A stretch of DNA of 64,000 nt from NCBI GenBank assembly GCA_964562685.1, contig CAZLUP010000009.1, forward strand, positions 53,063 to 117,062. The letters run 5' to 3'. Source of the DNA: Stanieria sp964562685. GTDB lineage: Bacteria; Cyanobacteriota; Cyanobacteriia; Cyanobacteriales; Xenococcaceae. A model generated the notes under the pieces. It saw only the letters and a list, made by a program, of their open reading frames with translations, had not been told where the DNA came from and ran no database searches. Within the stretch, counting starts at the first letter, position 1. The number at the start of each line of letters is the position of its first letter. Both the position numbers and the translations under genes were made by a program. This document shows, piece after piece, positions 53,039-61,363 of the stretch.

Positions 53039-54655
53039 TCATTTCATCTTGCCCCTGATTGAACGAAGATTCGGTTTACGCCTATCAATAGGTTTAGACT
53101 TTTTGGATGGTTTAATTTTTTGGCTCTTTTTTGGCTCTTTTCGGTTGATCAAAATTTCTGGTTGTCTATTAATGATAGGAACTGAAGAAGAATTAGAAAA
53201 AATTTGAGGTTGAGAACGCTCTTTTGCTTGAATTGAAGGGTTAGTTTTGCCTGAACTAAAAATAGCTGGCTTAGGTTTAACTGATGTCTTGGTGTTCACA
53301 AAAAGCTGGGGAGTAATCGAAGAAGGAATGGATATTGGTGCTGGATCGCTTTGTTTTAAGGAAACATTTGTTGCTGCTTCTTGGTATTTAGCATCGCTCT
53401 CTCGATCTAGTTTGGGTGCTGATTCGGCTAAATTTAAATTGGTTTGAGGTTTATTTTGAGAGTTGGATTCTAAAGAAGAAGACACTGTCTTGACAGGTAA
53501 TTTTTGGTTGGAAACTAGCTTTTGGCTCGGTATTGGTGGTGACTGGGATGGCGAGGATGGTTCTTGAGAAGATTCACGAGCGAAGGAGCTATTGTTGTCT
53601 ATGGTTCGTCTAGTTTGGAAACTCCCATTAGTCGAAGGTACTCCGCTTATGATAGACGGAGCCTGCTTCGACTTCGTCAAAATAACTGTCAATAAAATTC
53701 CCAGCCCAAAGACTGCCGTTCCAGTCAAAAAAGCCATTTTTCGGCGGTAATTCGCCAAATACCGTAACGAAGCTGTTCCTAGAATTGGATTTACCAGTTT
53801 GCTCGAAGCTGATTTGACAGGAGCGATCGCCTTAGGGGAATTGGTAGTTAATCTAGCTAACCACTCCGATACCGAACTAGGACGATTTTCTGCTTCTAAA
53901 GCCATTCCCCACATTACAGCCTCACTCACTGTTTGACTCAACTCAGGGCGAATTTGGCAAGGAGGTTCTAGAATGCAACCGTGCACTCTTGATATTGCTG
54001 AAGGTGGAGTTTTACCTGTCAAGAGAGTATAGAGAGTAGCAGCCAAACCATAAATATCCGTCGCAATAGTTCTTGGCGAGTCAACCAGATACTGTTCGAT
54101 AGGTGCGTAACCTTCAGAAAGCAGATACTTGTAATTATTTAACTTTTCGCCCTTAAACTCCCGCGCAATACCAAAGTCAATCAAGATTACTTGCTGGTTA
54201 TCTTGACATAAAATCAAATTTTTCGGCTTGACATCTTGATGTAGTAGCAGAGCTTGCTCGTGAACTGCGCTTAATGCTTTTCCAGTTTGTTTGATATACT
54301 CAATTGCAATAGTTTCGGATAGTGGATTGCCATCACTAACAATCTGAGCAAGAGTTTGCCCTCGAATATAATCCATGACAATATAGGGATATCCGTTTTC
54401 GACAAAGAAATCAAGGACTCGAACAATATTGGGATGAGAACACTTAGCTAATCTTTTCGCTTCATTTTGAAATGGCTCAACCCATTCAGCCAAATTAGAA
54501 TTTTGTCTCCAAACAGGAGCTAGCATTTTGATTGCTACCTCGCGTTCTAGAAACAAATTGGTAGCTTGATAAGTAATACCAAAGCTTCCTCTTCCTAATT
54601 CTCGCTCAAGAGAATACTTACCGTTTTGTAAGCTTTGACCAACAAGATTAATCAT
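53039..54655 (-). CDS. Ser/Thr protein kinase with transmembrane anchor and low-complexity tail
   Basis: A 538-residue protein. Residues 14-270 are a Hanks-type kinase domain: loop LGRGSFGITYQAT, ATP-binding Lys in VAIKMLAP, catalytic loop HQDVKPKNLIL near residue 139 and LIDFGIAREF near residue 157. The loop has HQD in place of HRD, as in other cyanobacterial kinases. One helix (AFLTGTAVFGLGILLTVIL) near residue 308-327 leads to a long Ser/Pro/Gln-rich and finally basic external tail. Substrates unknown. Confidence 0.9.
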   Translation of the reverse strand: MINLVGQSLQNGKYSLERELGRGSFGITYQATNLFLEREVAIKMLAPVWRQNSNLAEWVEPFQNEAKRLAKCSHPNIVRVLDFFVENGYPYIVMDYIRGQTLAQIVSDGNPLSETIAIEYIKQTGKALSAVHEQALLLHQDVKPKNLILCQDNQQVILIDFGIAREFKGEKLNNYKYLLSEGYAPIEQYLVDSPRTIATDIYGLAATLYTLLTGKTPPSAISRVHGCILEPPCQIRPELSQTVSEAVMWGMALEAENRPSSVSEWLARLTTNSPKAIAPVKSASSKLVNPILGTASLRYLANYRRKMAFLTGTAVFGLGILLTVILTKSKQAPSIISGVPSTNGSFQTRRTIDNNSSFARESSQEPSSPSQSPPIPSQKLVSNQKLPVKTVSSSLESNSQNKPQTNLNLAESAPKLDRESDAKYQEAATNVSLKQSDPAPISIPSSITPQLFVNTKTSVKPKPAIFSSGKTNPSIQAKERSQPQIFSNSSSVPIINRQPEILINRKEPKKSQKIKPSKKSKPIDRRKPNLRSIRGKMK

Positions 54656-54738
54656 TATTGACCTACCGATTCCAAAAAATCTACCTCACAACCCAATCAA
54701 ATATCTGAAATAGTAACAGAATCGAATCAAAAAGATAG

Positions 54739-55227
54739 TTAAATTGCTAAACCCAACTTTAAACCTAAAATGGCATGAAGAAATAAAATACATAAAGCAA
54801 TACTTCCCACATACGCATGAACAGTTCGCATTACAGCTTTATTTCCCACAAAACCAGTAGCAGAAATCACTGCATTAATTGTAAGTAAAACTATTACCAC
54901 CGAACCAGTCCAAAAATGAGGACTTTCTAAAATCGGTTGATGTTGCATCACCAAAGACAAAACTCCGCCTGTATAACCAGCAGCTAAAAATAAATACATT
55001 AACGGTGCGATTTTACGATGCTCTGCTTTGCTTTTAATCGCTTCATTTGTATTAGTCGTTGCTAAAATTCTGCTACGCCATCCAGCCAAACCCGCAAAAC
55101 TTCCCATCACAAATACCACAATTGCCATCATCAAAGGATGTCCCCAATGCACAATTGGTTCTGGTGTACCAAGGCTGCGAAACCAGGCAGCGATTGGTTC
55201 TAAATAATTGCTTAGTTGTTCTCCCAT
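54739..55227 (-). CDS. DUF4079 membrane protein
   Basis: A 162-residue membrane protein with four predicted helices. The pattern IVHWGHPLMMAIVVFVMGSF near residue 25, YLFLAAGYTGGVLSLVMQHQ near residue 95 and the closing HAYVGSIALCILFLHAILGL is typical of DUF4079, a family frequent in cyanobacteria. Conserved His residues on helix ends may bind haem or a metal. Function unknown. It is upstream of the Ser/Thr kinase on the same strand, separated by 83 nt. Confidence 0.75.
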   Translation of the reverse strand: MGEQLSNYLEPIAAWFRSLGTPEPIVHWGHPLMMAIVVFVMGSFAGLAGWRSRILATTNTNEAIKSKAEHRKIAPLMYLFLAAGYTGGVLSLVMQHQPILESPHFWTGSVVIVLLTINAVISATGFVGNKAVMRTVHAYVGSIALCILFLHAILGLKLGLAI

Positions 55228-55727
55228 CTCTTTTGCTTCATATTTTTTAACAATTTATTATAATCCTGACTAGTATAGATTTTTAGCAAGCTACGGCACA
55301 AATATTTATGCGATCGCTTTAATTAAGTGTTGGCTCTTGATTTGAATTAATCATTAATAATAAGAACAGGTTTATTTTCTTCGGTAAATTCGGCAGTAAG
55401 ATTTACTTTTTTAGCAGTTCTCATACTTACGTTTTGAGCATTTACTTCTGAAAAAAAAATAGTTATGAGAGTTTTTATATCTATTAAAATTTTTAATAAA
55501 TTAAGAAAAAACTAAACTATTATTCTTGCTAATCCAATGATCTACTAAAAAAAATATGATTTGAACAATTTTCTATCTTTAGTAAGATGAATGAAGAAAA
55601 ATAAATCTTTTGACAAATAATAAAAATTTTTTGATTTAAAAAATAAATCTCGCGGTAGAGTAAGCTTTAAATCATAATTGTTAATTTGTAAATGTAAATT
55701 AAAAACAAATTAAGGTAATTATAGATT
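55228..55727. other. AT-rich intergenic region with a possible tiny frame
   Basis: 500 nt. A minus-strand 25-codon frame at 55347-55424 encodes MRTAKKVNLTAEFTEENKPV and ends LIIND. Upstream in the same frame a coding-like run reads back to a hydrophobic stretch ending VNAQ, but without a start codon. It may be a decayed exported protein or chance. The CsbD-like promoter must lie in the right half. Confidence 0.35.
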
Positions 55728-55931
55728 ATGGGTCTTAAAGATAAAGCTGAAGAACTTAGAGATAAAGCCCAAGCCAGAAGCGAAAGAATTGAAGGAAGAG
55801 TTCAAGAAATGATGGGTGAACTTGATAATGATCCTCAAGATAAAGCAGAAGGTCAGACTAAACAGGTTAATGCAGGAGCAGACAAAACTCTTGAAGATAT
55901 TGAAGAAAATATGAAGGAAAAAACTGACTAA
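55728..55931 (+). CDS. CsbD-like stress protein
   Basis: A 67-residue hydrophilic helical protein (GLKDKAEELRDKAQARSERI, then KAEGQTKQVNAGADKTLEDI). This is the CsbD pattern, a family induced by osmotic or general stress in bacteria. It is likely cytoplasmic and intrinsically flexible. It stands alone and is followed by a hairpin with a T-rich tail. Confidence 0.8.
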   Translation: MGLKDKAEELRDKAQARSERIEGRVQEMMGELDNDPQDKAEGQTKQVNAGADKTLEDIEENMKEKTD

Positions 55932-56005
55932 ATTTAAATCAATTTTGTTGGGTCAAGTATTGTCAAGTATTTTTGCCAAAAAACTTTTTATTTGCTTTGT
56001 TGAGT

Positions 56006-56053
56006 GGTCTAGATTAGTAACTTTTGGTGCTACTAGACCGATTATTTTATTTT
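56006..56053 (+). terminator. Terminator-like hairpin downstream of csbD-like gene
   Basis: Arms GGTCTAG (56006-56012) and CTAGACC (56033-56039) are followed by a T-rich stretch (TTATTTTATTTTT), 75 nt after the CsbD stop. A loop of 20 nt makes it moderate rather than strong. Confidence 0.5.
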
Positions 56054-56073
56054 TACCTCAAATTTATTAATTA

Positions 56074-56259
56074 CTAATTACTTAAACAACTATTGACTAG
56101 ATAATCTTGTGCGCCTGCTTTGATCACTTGAGATGCGATCGCTTCATTACCCTGTTCTGTTACCATAATTACAGGTAAGCAAGTCTGTTGAACCAGCAAT
56201 TGTAATTGAGCCAAAAACTCTAACCCATCCAAATCGTATTCTATTTTAATTAAAATGTA
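56074..56259 (-). pseudogene. Remnant of a response-regulator receiver domain
   Basis: On the minus strand a frame of 61 codons with no start (a stop precedes it) encodes the C-terminal half of a REC domain: ILIKIEYDLDGLEFLAQL, then LPVIMVTEQGNEAIASQV, then the conserved KAGAQDYLVNS with the DYL-x-K position altered to N. The phosphorylated Asp region and N-terminal half are missing. No output domain follows. It is a truncated, probably dead copy of a CheY-like gene. Confidence 0.75.
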
Positions 56260-56383
56260 TTATCTACCTTTTGGCACACACCAAAATTATTTTTTGGTAA
56301 AGTTTAAGCAATGGCAATCAACTAATTACTCTTTCCCACTAACTGTCAATTTAGTTAAGACGTGTTATTCTTAATAATCGTAA

Positions 56384-56456
56384 GGGCGTGTAGCTCAGTG
56401 GATAGAGCAACAGATTCCGGTTCTGTGTGTCAGGGGTTCGACTCCCTTCACGCTCG
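56384..56456 (+). tRNA. trnR-CCG: tRNA-Arg (anticodon CCG)
   Basis: 73 nt folding to a standard cloverleaf: acceptor GGGCGTG/CACGCTC (one G-U pair), D stem GCTC/GAGC, anticodon stem ACAGA/TCTGT with loop TTCCGGT giving anticodon CCG, T stem AGGGG/CCCTT with TTCGACT loop, discriminator G. It reads the rare codon CGG. No CCA is encoded. It stands alone between the receiver remnant and the zinc-ribbon gene. Confidence 0.97.
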
Positions 56457-56636
56457 TTATTTGAACTATTGTGTCGACAAAAATTTCACTTTATCCCTAA
56501 CCTAACAACTCCAATTAAGCACTTCCTGAAAACTTAATACATATTATTTTAGATTGGTATATTAATTTTTCTCTGACATTAAATAATTTTTCTAGGGCAG
56601 AAATAATTACAATGAAATAACATAAATCAAGAAAAG

Positions 56637-57176
56637 ATGATGAGCTTAATGGCTTACACAGCAAATCTCAGTGCCAATCAACAGTTATATCTTGAAAATC
56701 AAGGCACTCAAACATTAATTACTTTGATTAGTAGTAGTGCGGGACAACAGCAAAGTCAAAGTAGCAATTTAACCACAGGCACTTGGACTACACCACCAAT
56801 GTTATTCACTACTAAATCTGGTTTTGTCCTACAGCTAGATACCAATAGAGAAAAGTATTTTGTTCAAATACAAGCTAGTAGCATTAATACCCTTACAGAT
56901 GTTCCATCTTTGAACGATGCTGAAACTGTAGCTCTTCAAAAAACGGCAGATTCGCAACACTCAAGCAAGATTGAATTTGAACCAATGCAACCAATGAAAA
57001 TGGGTAATATGTCCATGAACATGAATCCCATGGAAATGCGGATGGGAAATATGTCTATGAAGATGGGAGAAGAAGTACAATCCACTTCAACACAGCGTTT
57101 TTGTACTCAATGCGGTCATCAAGTTAAAGATAGCGATCGCTTTTGTGGTAGCTGTGGACATCAATTAAAGGATTAA
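56637..57176 (+). CDS. Zinc-ribbon protein with Met-rich linker, partner gene of Anbu
   Basis: A 179-residue protein. Residues 5-90 form a beta-rich domain (AYTANLSANQQLYLENQGTQ, KSGFVLQLDTNREKYFVQIQ), residues 115-145 are strikingly Met-rich (MKMGNMSMNMNPMEMRMGNM), and the C-terminus holds two C-x-x-C knuckles (FCTQCGHQ, FCGSCGHQ) of a zinc ribbon. The first of several close ATGs is used here; ATG 56649 would give the start MAYTANL. The stop is 8 nt before the Anbu start, so the two are co-transcribed and probably coupled. Similar cyanobacterial proteins are known only as zinc-ribbon proteins; function unknown. Confidence 0.75.
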   Translation: MMSLMAYTANLSANQQLYLENQGTQTLITLISSSAGQQQSQSSNLTTGTWTTPPMLFTTKSGFVLQLDTNREKYFVQIQASSINTLTDVPSLNDAETVALQKTADSQHSSKIEFEPMQPMKMGNMSMNMNPMEMRMGNMSMKMGEEVQSTSTQRFCTQCGHQVKDSDRFCGSCGHQLKD

Positions 57177-57184
57177 TATTGTAC

Positions 57185-57952
57185 ATGACCTATTGCTTGG
57201 GGATTATCAATCGCTTCGGAATTGTGATGGCTGCTGACTCTCGCACTAATGCAGGAGTTGATTATATTTCAGCCTATAAAAAGTTGTTCGATCTTTCTTT
57301 GCCAGGAGAAAGAGTAATTATTATTTGTGCTTCTGGTAATCTTTCGGTAACCCAAGGAGTAATAACTAGGTTAAATCGAGATATTCAAAATCAGCAGGAA
57401 ACCAATTTGCATACTCTCTCGAATATGTTTGATGTTGCCCGCTACATTGGTGAGAAAAGTCGGGAAATTCAAAGTATAGATCGTTCTTGGTTAGAAAAAG
57501 ATCGCATCGATCATAGTTGTAATTTTTTGTTGGGTGGACAAATAAAAGGAGAAGAACCCCAATTATTTTTAATCTATCCTCAAGGCAATTTTATTCAAGC
57601 AACCAAAGAAACACCTTTTTTACAAATTGGCGAGACGAAATACGGTAAACCTATACTAGACCGCACCATAACTTATGATACGCCTTTGAACGATGTGGCT
57701 AAATGCGCTCTTTTATCGATTGATTCGACCATGAAATCTAACATTTCTGTCGGTCCACCGATTAATTTAGTCATGTATAAAACTGATAGTTTGATAATCC
57801 GCAATACCTTGCAACTACGTCTAGGCGATCCTTATTTAGCAAAAATTCGCAAATTATGGGAAGATTCGTTACGGCAAGCTTTTGAATCTATGCCTAATAT
57901 CGAATGGCAATATGACTTAGAAGATTCTACTGATGATATTTTAATTGATTGA
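57185..57952 (+). CDS. Anbu proteasome-like hydrolase
   Basis: A 255-residue Ntn-type proteasome homologue of the Anbu family. With the ATG at 57185 (AAGGA site 57168-57172) the first residue after Met is the nucleophile Thr (MTYCLGIINRFG), so an upstream TTG start is unlikely. Numbering from that Thr, Asp17 (MAADSRTN) and the Lys pair at 31-32 (YKKLFDL) match the proteasome catalytic set. Core motifs ICASGNLSVTQG and GGQIKGEEPQLF follow. Anbu forms open helical rings; its substrate is unknown. It normally sits with an ATP-grasp, an alpha-E and a transglutaminase gene, none of which is here; a zinc-ribbon gene precedes it instead. Confidence 0.92.
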   Translation: MTYCLGIINRFGIVMAADSRTNAGVDYISAYKKLFDLSLPGERVIIICASGNLSVTQGVITRLNRDIQNQQETNLHTLSNMFDVARYIGEKSREIQSIDRSWLEKDRIDHSCNFLLGGQIKGEEPQLFLIYPQGNFIQATKETPFLQIGETKYGKPILDRTITYDTPLNDVAKCALLSIDSTMKSNISVGPPINLVMYKTDSLIIRNTLQLRLGDPYLAKIRKLWEDSLRQAFESMPNIEWQYDLEDSTDDILID

Positions 57953-58176
57953 ATTTCGTAAGAATTAAATGAATAGGCTCTTCTAAATCAGCTTCAGGAT
58001 CGCTGAGCAATGGATCTAGTATTGGCAATGGTTCTCCATTGATCAGGTTGGTTTCAGCTATTTCAACAAGTGCATTTGTTAGTGAACGACGAACTTTTTC
58101 CAAGTTTTCTGCAAAAGAAATTGTACCTGGAAAATCTCAAACTTCTCCATGAACACCTTTATCTAGAAACTTATAC
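57927..58176 (-). pseudogene. HicB-like antitoxin remnant with in-frame stop and 19-bp duplication
   Basis: Minus-strand reading gives a HicB-type domain: DFPGTISFAENLEKVRRSLT, then ALVEIAETNLINGEPLPILD, then SDPEADLEEPIHLILT. In HGEV-stop-DFPG the codon TGA (58137-58139) stands where family members have a Trp (TGG), so the gene is interrupted. Just upstream a 19-bp tandem duplication further shifts the frame. The N-terminal part is lost and no HicA partner is visible. The frame reads on into the end of the Anbu gene, whose last 26 nt it overlaps in convergent direction. Confidence 0.75.
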
Positions 58177-58195
58177 TTTATCTAGAAACTTATAC
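58158..58195. repeat. 19-bp tandem duplication
   Basis: TTTATCTAGAAACTTATAC is present twice, perfectly, in direct tandem (58158-58176 and 58177-58195). It sits at the 5' side of the HicB-like remnant and, being 19 bp, breaks the reading frame. Confidence 0.9.
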
Positions 58196-58388
58196 ATCGC
58201 TTTGTAGGTTAACATTTTCGTTTGCCAAACAAAGTATATATTTAGATTAACAGACTAAGAAGAGGCTAGGCAAAAAAAAATATATATATAACCAGGGCAA
58301 ACGATCTTTAGATAATGATTATGCCTAAAGTTTTGATTTTTGACTTCATCTAAAATCAAGGTATAAATGACTTAGGGCAAAAGTCTAT

Positions 58389-60140
58389 TTACTCTTCCCT
58401 TTTAATTACATGACTACTATCACCAGCATAATGAACCAATTCTCCTAATTTTTGCCGTAGGGTTTCTAATCCAAACCGCTGAGTAGCAGAAATAAATACG
58501 GCTAGAGGAAACTCCTCTCTTGCTCTTGCTAAAGTCTCGCTATCGACTTGGTCTAACTTATTAAAAGCAATTAAAATTGGACCTGGAGCGATCGGCATTT
58601 CTTGTAAAATTTTCATTACCGAGCGAATTTGAGTTTCCCAGGCAGGATGAGATAAATCGACCACGTGTAGTAAGGCATCTGCTTCGGTAACTTCTTCTAA
58701 AGTAGCGCGAAAGGCATCAACTAAAGAAGGTGGTAATTCTTCGATAAAACCAACTGTATCGGTTAATAAAATTGTCTGTGGTTCCCCACTAACAGCATCG
58801 GGAAAAACTAAACGCCGAGTAGTCGGATCGAGAGTGGCAAACAACTGATCGGCGGTATAGACATTAGCACTAGTTAAAGCGTTAATTAAGGTAGATTTCC
58901 CTGCATTAGTATAACCCGCGATCGCGACTGTGGGAATTTCTTGTTTTTGGCGTTGTTGACGTAAACGCGAACGATGGGCTTGGAGTTGATTGACATCCTG
59001 TTGCAAACGAGCAATTCGTTTTTGAATCCCACGTCTTTCAGTTTCAAGTTTAGTTTCACCAGGACCTCTAGTCCCAATTCCACCACCTAAACGGGACATT
59101 GCTTGCCCTCTACCAATTAGACGAGGTAGCATATATTCCAATTGAGCTAGTTCTACTTGTAATTTCCCAGCACTAGATTGGGCGCGTTGAGCAAAAATAT
59201 CTAAAATTACCTCGGTTCGATCTACTACTCTTACTCCAAATTGAGTTTCTAAATTTCTTACTTGAGCAGGAGAAAGATCTCGGTCAAATACGACTAAATT
59301 AGCTCCTAGGGTTTGAACTTTGAGAGCAATTTCTTCAACTTTTCCTGCACCTACTACAGTTTGCGGATGAGACTGAGGGCGTTTCTGCTGAATGGTATAG
59401 AGAACGTCTCCTCCTGCGGTATCTACTAGGCGAGCTAATTCTTGTAAGGAATTTTCAAATTGTTCCTGACTCATACGGTCAGTTTGTAAACCGACGATTA
59501 CGACGCGATCTCGACCAAAGGGAGCGAACCCCCCGCGAGTTGCATCTACTTCCTGTCCTAAATATTCTCGCTCAAACTCAGTTTCTAAGCCTTCAACCAA
59601 ACTAAGAAAGTCTTGTTTACTGAGCATATCTAAACTGAGAGCAGGAGAAACTGACCAATAGTTTTGATTGTCCAGATTTAATTCTGGTTGAGGTAGTAAA
59701 TGAGCTAAATAAGTTTCTTTGACGTAACCAGTTGCTCCACCACCTCTTCGGGTTATTCCTGTTCCTGTCAAGGTCAAAATTACCAACGCATCTAATCTCT
59801 GACGTATCATCGCCGTGAGACTAGCTTCTTTAGGTGGTTCGGGTTTGAGTTTGGTCGCAATACAGCGAATGCCACAAAGACGCTCTGCACCATAACGGGG
59901 TAATTCTAAAGGAGGAATTTGGGTTTGATGGGGAGTTCCCACTCCTACACGAATTACTTGTCCGCGACGATTGATATAGGCACAGACAGCTTGATTAATC
60001 TCTGTGCTTATTGCTGCTAGTCTTTGAGCAAATTCACTCGTTGTAAAGCGATCGCCAGGCAGCTTCTGATGATAAAGTCTTTGTAGCTGCTTAAGTTGAC
60101 TAGGTTTGAGTCCTTTGAGGTTTCCGTAGATAGTATCGAT
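58389..60140 (-). CDS. hflX: Ribosome-associated GTPase HflX, non-ATG start
   Basis: A large GTPase that splits stalled ribosomes in stress. The N-terminal HflX domain, the GTPase with G1 AGYTNAGKSTLINALT near residue 411, DTVGFIEELP and NKLDQVD, and the glycine-rich linker (RLGGGIGTRGPGETKLETER) are intact. A shorter frame would begin at GTG 59942 (MGTPHQTQIPPLELPRYGAE), but conserved cyanobacterial HflX sequence continues upstream: TIYGNLKGLKPSQLKQLQRL, then CAYINRRGQVIRVGVGTP. No ATG, GTG or TTG exists in that frame before the stop at 60165. In relatives the protein begins METIYGNL; here the Met position is ATC (60138-60140), with two ATT and a CTG just upstream. The start codon is therefore unusual or the base is a sequencing error. 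Confidence 0.85.
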   Translation of the reverse strand: MDTIYGNLKGLKPSQLKQLQRLYHQKLPGDRFTTSEFAQRLAAISTEINQAVCAYINRRGQVIRVGVGTPHQTQIPPLELPRYGAERLCGIRCIATKLKPEPPKEASLTAMIRQRLDALVILTLTGTGITRRGGGATGYVKETYLAHLLPQPELNLDNQNYWSVSPALSLDMLSKQDFLSLVEGLETEFEREYLGQEVDATRGGFAPFGRDRVVIVGLQTDRMSQEQFENSLQELARLVDTAGGDVLYTIQQKRPQSHPQTVVGAGKVEEIALKVQTLGANLVVFDRDLSPAQVRNLETQFGVRVVDRTEVILDIFAQRAQSSAGKLQVELAQLEYMLPRLIGRGQAMSRLGGGIGTRGPGETKLETERRGIQKRIARLQQDVNQLQAHRSRLRQQRQKQEIPTVAIAGYTNAGKSTLINALTSANVYTADQLFATLDPTTRRLVFPDAVSGEPQTILLTDTVGFIEELPPSLVDAFRATLEEVTEADALLHVVDLSHPAWETQIRSVMKILQEMPIAPGPILIAFNKLDQVDSETLARAREEFPLAVFISATQRFGLETLRQKLGELVHYAGDSSHVIKREE

Positions 60141-60219
60141 AGGCTTGAGCAGAATAATGGTTAATTAACTTTTATTGTAACGATTTCAGTTCTAATCGTC
60201 GGGCTGAAGCAAAAAAAAC

Positions 60220-60930
60220 TTAAGAATTAATTTCTTGCTTATCTTCGGAGGTTTCTAGTTGATTACGTTTAGAAAAACCCCAAACAAACAAAACAAAGAT
60301 CAATGCGAGCATGATCCATTCTGGTGGGACTAATTCGGGTGCAATAACTTTTAATAATAAACGTAAACCAACAAAACCAACAGTAATAAAACCCGCATCT
60401 TCTAGATAAGTATATTCTTCTAGCCAACGAATAAATAACCCTGCCAAAAATCTTAAAGTAATCACACCAATGGTACCGCCAACCACAATCAACCAAGTAT
60501 CTTCAGCTACTGCAATAGCAGTGGTAACACTATCGAGAGAAAAAGCTAAATCTGTAACGGCAATTAGGGGAATAATTTGCCAAAGGGAAGAAAAACTCAA
60601 ATGATGATGATGCTCGTTTTGAGTTTCGGGAGTCGTAAAATAATTAAACACCAACCACAGCAAATAAACCGCTCCCAATAATTCAAACTGCCAAAACTTG
60701 ACCACCCAAGTTGCGGTCAAAATCAACGAGATTCTTAAAACATAAGCCAATAATAAGCCGATATTAAGAGCTTTTTGTTGTTGTTCGCCTTTTTCTAGAC
60801 TTTGAGCAATGGCAGCCAGCGCGATCGCATTATCTGCTGATAACACGGCTTCTAACGCCACTAAAATTAACAGTACCAAAGGAGTTTTAACTCCAGCAGT
60901 TAATAAAGAATCGGTCAATTGTTCTAGCAT
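60220..60930 (-). CDS. TerC family membrane protein
   Basis: A 236-residue protein with seven or eight helices. Conserved acidic residues sit in LVALEAVLSADNAIALAAIA near residue 24 and LIAVTDLAFSLDSVTTAIAV near residue 121, the two repeats that form the metal/ion site in TerC and related transporters. A His-rich loop (NEHHHHLSF) near residue 108 could bind a metal. Cyanobacterial and plastid members are linked to thylakoid biogenesis or manganese handling. It lies on the same strand as hflX, 60 nt upstream of its open frame. Confidence 0.88.
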   Translation of the reverse strand: MLEQLTDSLLTAGVKTPLVLLILVALEAVLSADNAIALAAIAQSLEKGEQQQKALNIGLLLAYVLRISLILTATWVVKFWQFELLGAVYLLWLVFNYFTTPETQNEHHHHLSFSSLWQIIPLIAVTDLAFSLDSVTTAIAVAEDTWLIVVGGTIGVITLRFLAGLFIRWLEEYTYLEDAGFITVGFVGLRLLLKVIAPELVPPEWIMLALIFVLFVWGFSKRNQLETSEDKQEINS

Positions 60931-61049
60931 TAATAGCTTTTCTCTAAAAAGGAATATTAATTAAGTAAAAGAAGTTTAAGGTATAGAAAGATTTTAAACC
61001 CTTCTTAGTCTTTACTTGTGGTTTGCTGGAGAACTAGCCATTTATGTTG

Positions 61050-61066
61050 CATCTTGTTACAAGATG
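61050..61066 (+). promoter_or_regulatory. 17-bp palindrome upstream of psaM
   Basis: CATCTTGTTACAAGATG has perfect 8-bp arms around one base, 70 nt before the psaM start. It overlaps a GTTACAAG half-site at 61056-61063 followed by a poorer half GTTTCGTA two bases on, reminiscent of the HLR1 element bound by RpaB at photosystem I genes. The second half-site matches poorly, so the HLR1 reading is speculative. Confidence 0.35.
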
Positions 61067-61135
61067 TTTCGTAAGGGGGCAGTTTTGACGCAAAGTAGTT
61101 GATAAATCTTTTGATTGTAAGGAGTTAAATTCAAT

Positions 61136-61234
61136 ATGCCTTTATCAGATACTCAAGTTCTAGTTGCTTTGGTTATCGCTCTAATTCCCGGAATCCTAGC
61201 TCTCCGTCTTTCTACTGAACTTTATAAATCTTAA
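61136..61234 (+). CDS. psaM: Photosystem I subunit XII, PsaM
   Basis: A 32-residue single-helix peptide, MPLSDTQVLVALVIALIPGI followed by LALRLSTELYKS, with the typical PsaM ending (RLSTELYK). It belongs to the photosystem I core near PsaB and helps trimer organisation. It is too short for a length-filtered scan. A strong AAGGAG ribosome site lies at 61119-61124, 11 nt before the ATG. Confidence 0.95.
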   Translation: MPLSDTQVLVALVIALIPGILALRLSTELYKS

Positions 61235-61263
61235 TTTGTAGCGATAATAATTTTTTCTTAGAA

Positions 61264-61347
61264 CAACAGGAGTTTTTCAGGGAGTTGTGGATTTAAGATC
61301 TGGTGATCGTCAAAAAAAATTGCTAATCTAAAGACCCAACTCCTGTT
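61264..61347 (+). promoter_or_regulatory. Alternative-pairing hairpins between psaM and the next gene
   Basis: AACAGGAGTT (61265-61274) can pair perfectly with AACTCCTGTT (61338-61347), which is followed by TTGTTT and sits 17 nt before the next start codon. The segment CAACTCC (61337-61343) can instead pair with GGAGTTG (61281-61287). The two structures exclude each other, as in an attenuator, and the first resembles a long terminator for psaM. Not tested by folding. Confidence 0.4.
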
Positions 61348-61363
61348 TTGTTTACGGTGAACC

